A stretch of 8,405 nt of DNA from Actinomycetes bacterium (lineage in GTDB: Bacteria; Actinomycetota; Acidimicrobiia; Acidimicrobiales; Acidimicrobiaceae), in the NCBI GenBank assembly GCA_021844725.1, contig JAKBSX010000086.1, forward strand, positions 1 through 8,405, given 5' to 3'. Within the stretch, counting starts at the first letter, position 1; each line of letters starts with the position of its first letter. The notes under the pieces were generated by a model, which ran no database searches, had not been told where the DNA came from, and saw nothing but the letters and a program-made list of their open reading frames with translations. A program made the translations under genes and the position numbers. This document shows, piece by piece, positions 6,152-8,405 of the stretch.

Positions 6152-7048
6152 TCAAGAAGCAGACGAAACAAGGGCGGCACCCAGGACAACAAGCCCGATG
6201 CTCATTACTGTTCTCTTCTGAAACACCTCGAAATCTTTGGCGAGGAAAATAGTTATCAGGAAAACAAAGATTGGACTTGTTTCCAATAGTGGAGCAACGA
6301 TGACAACGGGAGCAAATTCTAGTGCAGCAAATCTGAAACCCTGCGCCACGCCACCAAATATTCCAGAAAGAATTATCAGCACCAAGAATGGCGTTGGAAT
6401 TGTTCGTATACTCGGCAAGAGTTTCTTTGGATTAAGAAACAAGAAGTTGAACATGACTCCGGCGGCGTAAGAAACTACTACTGCTGAGAAAAATTGGGAA
6501 TATGACAAAAGTCCAAATTTAATGATCACAAACGCACCGCCGTAAAAAAGGCTGCTCAAGAGAGCGGCTACAACACCCACCTTCAGATTCCCTTTTCGCT
6601 TCGTTGCACTCTGTCGTCCCTCTATCAAGACACATCCAAAAATTATGAGAACACCTCCGGCAAGTACAACCGCAGACAAACTCTCAGAAAGAAGAATGAC
6701 GGCGAGAAAAAACGCGTAGAGAGTCGCCGTAGATTGAAGAACCACTGTTTGGTTTGCTCCTATGTGCTTGATTGATACGTATGAAAGGACTCGAGAAATG
6801 CTGAAGTTCATGACTCCTGCGGCTATGAATGCAACTAGCTCTGGCAGAGTAAGTATCGAAAGTGAAAAGAATTCCGCAGATGCGAGACTCATCGCAACTG
6901 CTATGATCAAACCAGTCAAAGCTATCAAATAGTTGACAATTCTTGGATCGCATACGGTGAGTGGCTTGCTCAGTATTCCTCTGTGACCAGCACCGAACAA
7001 AGACGAGATCAAGCTAAAGATGATGGCTAGGACAGCGCCGTAGATCAA
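6152..7048 (-). CDS. DMT-superfamily EamA-type 10-TM transporter
   Basis: 298 aa with about ten hydrophobic segments in two similar halves (about 1-145 and 154-298), split by a basic linker (GRQSATKRKGNLK). Each half ends in the EamA pattern: SYVSIKHIGANQTVVLQSTATLYAFFLAVILLSE in the first and FAALEFAPVVIVAPLLETSPIFVFLITIFLAKD in the second. EamA proteins are secondary carriers, often exporters of amino acids or other metabolites; the substrate here is unknown. The start is TTG at 7048; the next residues begin the first membrane segment directly, as usual for the family. AAGGAG lies 12 nt upstream, a longer spacing than ideal. The gene converges on the OsmC gene, with an 82-bp gap and no obvious T-tract. 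Export of a metabolite imported by the liv system is conceivable but unsupported. Confidence 0.87.
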   Translation of the reverse strand: MIYGAVLAIIFSLISSLFGAGHRGILSKPLTVCDPRIVNYLIALTGLIIAVAMSLASAEFFSLSILTLPELVAFIAAGVMNFSISRVLSYVSIKHIGANQTVVLQSTATLYAFFLAVILLSESLSAVVLAGGVLIIFGCVLIEGRQSATKRKGNLKVGVVAALLSSLFYGGAFVIIKFGLLSYSQFFSAVVVSYAAGVMFNFLFLNPKKLLPSIRTIPTPFLVLIILSGIFGGVAQGFRFAALEFAPVVIVAPLLETSPIFVFLITIFLAKDFEVFQKRTVMSIGLVVLGAALVSSAS

Positions 7049-7230
7049 AACTTCTTGCTTCTCCTTACGATATTGTTCGTCATTATTACAGAATGGGAAA
7101 AAAGAGAATTATTCGCTCTCTTTATTCTTGACTGTCTAGTGAAAGCCCATTTCAAAGGTACGCTCGCGAGATCCTTGACGAGGATATCTGTTTCGTAGTT
7201 AGGTGGAGAATTCTGTGCGTTAAAACTCAC
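7045..7230 (-). CDS. Doubtful 61-codon open frame before the EamA gene
   Basis: GTG at 7230 opens 61 codons ending in TGA, which overlaps the TTG start of the EamA gene by 4 nt, as livM and livG do. A TATA-like AT stretch lies about 30 bp upstream. Against it: the product is not recognisable, it is rich in Asn, Ser and Arg without a hydrophobic core pattern, and the same DNA holds a hairpin and T-tract that look like leader or regulatory sequence. It may be a leader peptide, or nothing. Reported because no other call covers this stretch. Confidence 0.2.
   Translation of the reverse strand: MSFNAQNSPPNYETDILVKDLASVPLKWAFTRQSRIKRANNSLFSHSVIMTNNIVRRSKKF
7061..7066 (-). promoter_or_regulatory. 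Shine-Dalgarno-like site of the EamA gene
   Basis: On the - strand this reads AAGGAG, the same word that precedes livF, but 12 nt from the TTG start instead of 5. No other start codon in the correct frame lies between, so the TTG remains the best start. Confidence 0.35.
7098..7123 (-). terminator. Hairpin plus T6 tract in the EamA leader
   Basis: On the - strand, AAAGAGA and TCTCTTT are exact reverse complements with a 9-nt loop (GCGAATAAT), and the second arm runs into a TTTTTT tract (+ strand A-run 7098-7103). This resembles an intrinsic terminator, weak because the stem is AT-rich. It lies about 50 nt before the EamA start, so it could end upstream transcription or act as a leader attenuator. 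Archaeal termination depends mainly on the U-tract, which is present. Confidence 0.35.
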
Positions 7231-7259
7231 ATGAGAATGAGTGAGAAAGAAATCTTAAG

Positions 7260-7269
7260 CTTTATTTTT
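7260..7269 (-). promoter_or_regulatory. Weak TATA-like stretch upstream of the EamA region
   Basis: Reads AAAAATAAAG on the - strand, about 30 bp before the GTG at 7230. If used, the transcript would carry a leader of nearly 190 nt before the EamA gene, including the hairpin at 7101-7123. Alternative AT-rich words nearer the EamA gene (7108-7116, near 7084) cannot be excluded. Confidence 0.22.
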
Positions 7270-7350
7270 GCCAGGAAGTAGCTCCAGACTTCGTGTTTAC
7301 ATAGGCAGAGGGAAAAAACATTTGTACTTTTCGCATGCCTGTCTCCTGGC
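7270..7350. repeat. Nested inverted repeat
   Basis: Outer arms GCCAGGA (7270-7276) and TCCTGGC (7344-7350) are exact reverse complements. Inside them, AGGCA (7303-7307) pairs with TGCCT (7336-7340), and GAAGT (7275-7279) with ACTTC (7288-7292). The spacing is uneven, so this may be a fold in the 3' untranslated RNA of the ABC-2 gene or coincidence. Confidence 0.25.
7313..7318 (-). terminator. T6 tract, putative terminator of the ABC-2 permease gene
   Basis: On the - strand a TTTTTT run lies about 60 nt after the TAG of the permease gene. Oligo-T runs are the main termination signal in archaea. Six Ts is near the lower limit for a strong signal. Confidence 0.4.
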
Positions 7351-7377
7351 GAGCCTGCGCGTTTAGGCCGGTGTAAT

Positions 7378-8405
7378 CTACCTACGTCTCTGAAGTGCTG
7401 CCTGAACTAGTCCAAACTCCGATGCTGCGACTAGAGCCATCACGCTGATTGCAGCGAACTCCGCTGACAACATGACTGCGAGCACTGCGTATACTATCAA
7501 CGGAATGATTACGATGATTCCCGAGATTATGAGGGACTTGATAAGCAGCCCAATGTCGGAAGAGACCATCAGGCTGAACCCGCTCGATATAGCTCCCCCA
7601 CCAGCGACCCTTAACCCGCCACCGGAAGTCCTGCCCTGCACAAACATCGCAATCTCTGATGTTGTTGCCGCGCTTACCGCGAGGGTCTCAACAACCGGTA
7701 CGAGAAAGGTAGGCGCACTCGCTTGGCTGAAGAGATTCATCCCGAGCATCAGAATTGGCACAGGAAGATACGCTATTGTGGAAATCAGCGATTTCCCGTT
7801 GATGACCGTCCTTGCCCCAATGGGAAGAGACATGGTGTAGCCGAGTCCGGCCCTTTCTGTGTTCAACAGAAAGGAGCTCAGCATTAGCGTGAATAGCGAT
7901 CCCATCGCGGTTGACATGATCGCCTCTCCTGTAGTCAACACGATGCCTGAAACTGATAGCATTATTACTGCTGTCTCAAAGACTGGAAGGGCAAATATTA
8001 TGGCCGTCGCGGGACTCTTTGCGGCGACACGAAGATCCTTTAACATGTAGGCGTAGAGCGGGTTTCTAAGTTTCAAAGAGTACTCCTTCGCAGATTCTCT
8101 GACTATGTTCACACCCTGTCCGTGAGTGATGCCGCCTATTGTGTTTAAAGTCCTCCTGCCTGCCACGAAGGCTATTAGGGCATATACCACAATAGCTCCA
8201 AAGCTGGTGGCCAGTAGAGGCATCACCTGTCCTGAAGCAAATGAGGGATACACCAGATATGCAAGAATTAGGCCGAACGAGAATGGATGGACGACCGCAA
8301 TAATCCATCCACTCCACTGGGCAAGGTTTCCTGAAACTACGTCATTCATAAGTGGCAACAGATAAATCACAATGTTGAACAGAAGTTGAAGGATGAGTGT
8401 CCCAA
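7378..8405 (-). CDS. C-terminal part of an ABC-2-type transporter permease (5' end outside window)
   Basis: The frame is open to the window edge. The codons before the GTG at 8370 continue a hydrophobic segment (LILQLLFNIVIYLLPL), so the GTG is an internal Val and the gene is cut by the window; 341 residues are visible. Three membrane segments come first, then a cytoplasmic stretch (about 8040-8150), then MLKDLRVAAKSPATAIIFALPVFE. This is followed by LLNTERAGLGYTMSLPIGARTVINGKSL (about 7780-7870), which matches the pattern in ABC-2 permeases where a Glu/Arg site precedes a LP-(I/V)-x-x-R-x-(I/V)-x-x-GK element. Further membrane segments follow, ending in QRRR. Such permeases usually work with a separate ATPase in export; that gene would be expected upstream, outside the window. 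It could alternatively be an unassigned multi-TM protein. Confidence 0.6.
   Translation of the reverse strand, partial: GTLILQLLFNIVIYLLPLMNDVVSGNLAQWSGWIIAVVHPFSFGLILAYLVYPSFASGQVMPLLATSFGAIVVYALIAFVAGRRTLNTIGGITHGQGVNIVRESAKEYSLKLRNPLYAYMLKDLRVAAKSPATAIIFALPVFETAVIMLSVSGIVLTTGEAIMSTAMGSLFTLMLSSFLLNTERAGLGYTMSLPIGARTVINGKSLISTIAYLPVPILMLGMNLFSQASAPTFLVPVVETLAVSAATTSEIAMFVQGRTSGGGLRVAGGGAISSGFSLMVSSDIGLLIKSLIISGIIVIIPLIVYAVLAVMLSAEFAAISVMALVAASEFGLVQAALQRRR

Larger units (their letters stand above)
7231..7377. other. Spacer between the ABC-2 permease and the EamA leader
   Basis: 147 bp without a gene. It holds a T6 tract (7313-7318), a nested inverted repeat (7270-7350) and an AT-rich stretch (7260-7269). 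It therefore probably combines the 3' end of the ABC-2 permease mRNA with the promoter region of the EamA gene. Confidence 0.45.

Noticed and set aside
7231..7377. Possible tRNA or small structured RNA gene
   Set aside because: No T-loop GTTCRA-type sequence, no acceptor pairing and no cloverleaf spacing could be found; only loose inverted repeats remain.
7472..8365. Several + strand frames (122, 63 and 79 codons) opposite the ABC-2 permease
   Set aside because: The - strand frame is continuous over 1 kb with clear membrane segments; the + strand frames are short shadows of it.
1..8405. Mobile element, CRISPR array or defence system
   Set aside because: No transposase, integrase, nuclease or helicase motif, no regularly spaced direct repeats and no terminal inverted repeats with target duplication were seen.

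Overview
The window looks archaeal. AT-rich TATA-like boxes lie about 25-45 bp before several starts. The first gene appears leaderless, and TTG and GTG starts are common. The solute-binding protein has a short N-terminal membrane anchor followed by a Thr-rich, glycosylation-type linker, a layout familiar from Thermoproteota (Crenarchaeota and Nitrososphaeria-like lineages). The phylum is inferred from style only; no rRNA or tRNA gene is present to anchor it.

Positions 1-5320 (+ strand) carry a complete ABC importer of the hydrophobic/branched-chain amino acid (HAAT, Liv) family: anchored binding protein (livK-like, 186-1589), a 340-bp intergenic region with its own promoter candidate, permeases livH (1933-2814) and livM (2827-3870), and ATPases livG (3867-4601) and livF (4598-5320). 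The binding protein delivers the ligand to a LivH-LivM channel powered by a LivG-LivF heterodimer. livHMGF is tightly packed: livM/livG and livG/livF overlap by 4 nt at TTGA and GTGA. The ligand cannot be fixed from sequence; branched-chain amino acids are the family default, but amides, urea or aromatic compounds are possible.

Positions 5321-6069 hold a 206-bp spacer with a perfect 7-bp inverted repeat and a TATA-like box, then an OsmC/Ohr-family protein with two conserved cysteines. Convergent to it on the - strand is a DMT/EamA 10-TM transporter (6152-7048, TTG start). A doubtful 61-codon frame lies before it, then a non-coding spacer with T-tracts and inverted repeats. Positions 7378-8405 (-) are the C-terminal part of an ABC-2-type membrane permease whose 5' end is beyond the window.

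I see no mobile element, CRISPR array, phage gene or RNA gene, and no convincing new system. The best second-look items are a perfect 20-bp palindrome ending at the livK stop codon, a degenerate ABC signature in LivG opposite a canonical one in LivF, an operator-like inverted repeat before livH, and the structured leader before the EamA gene.
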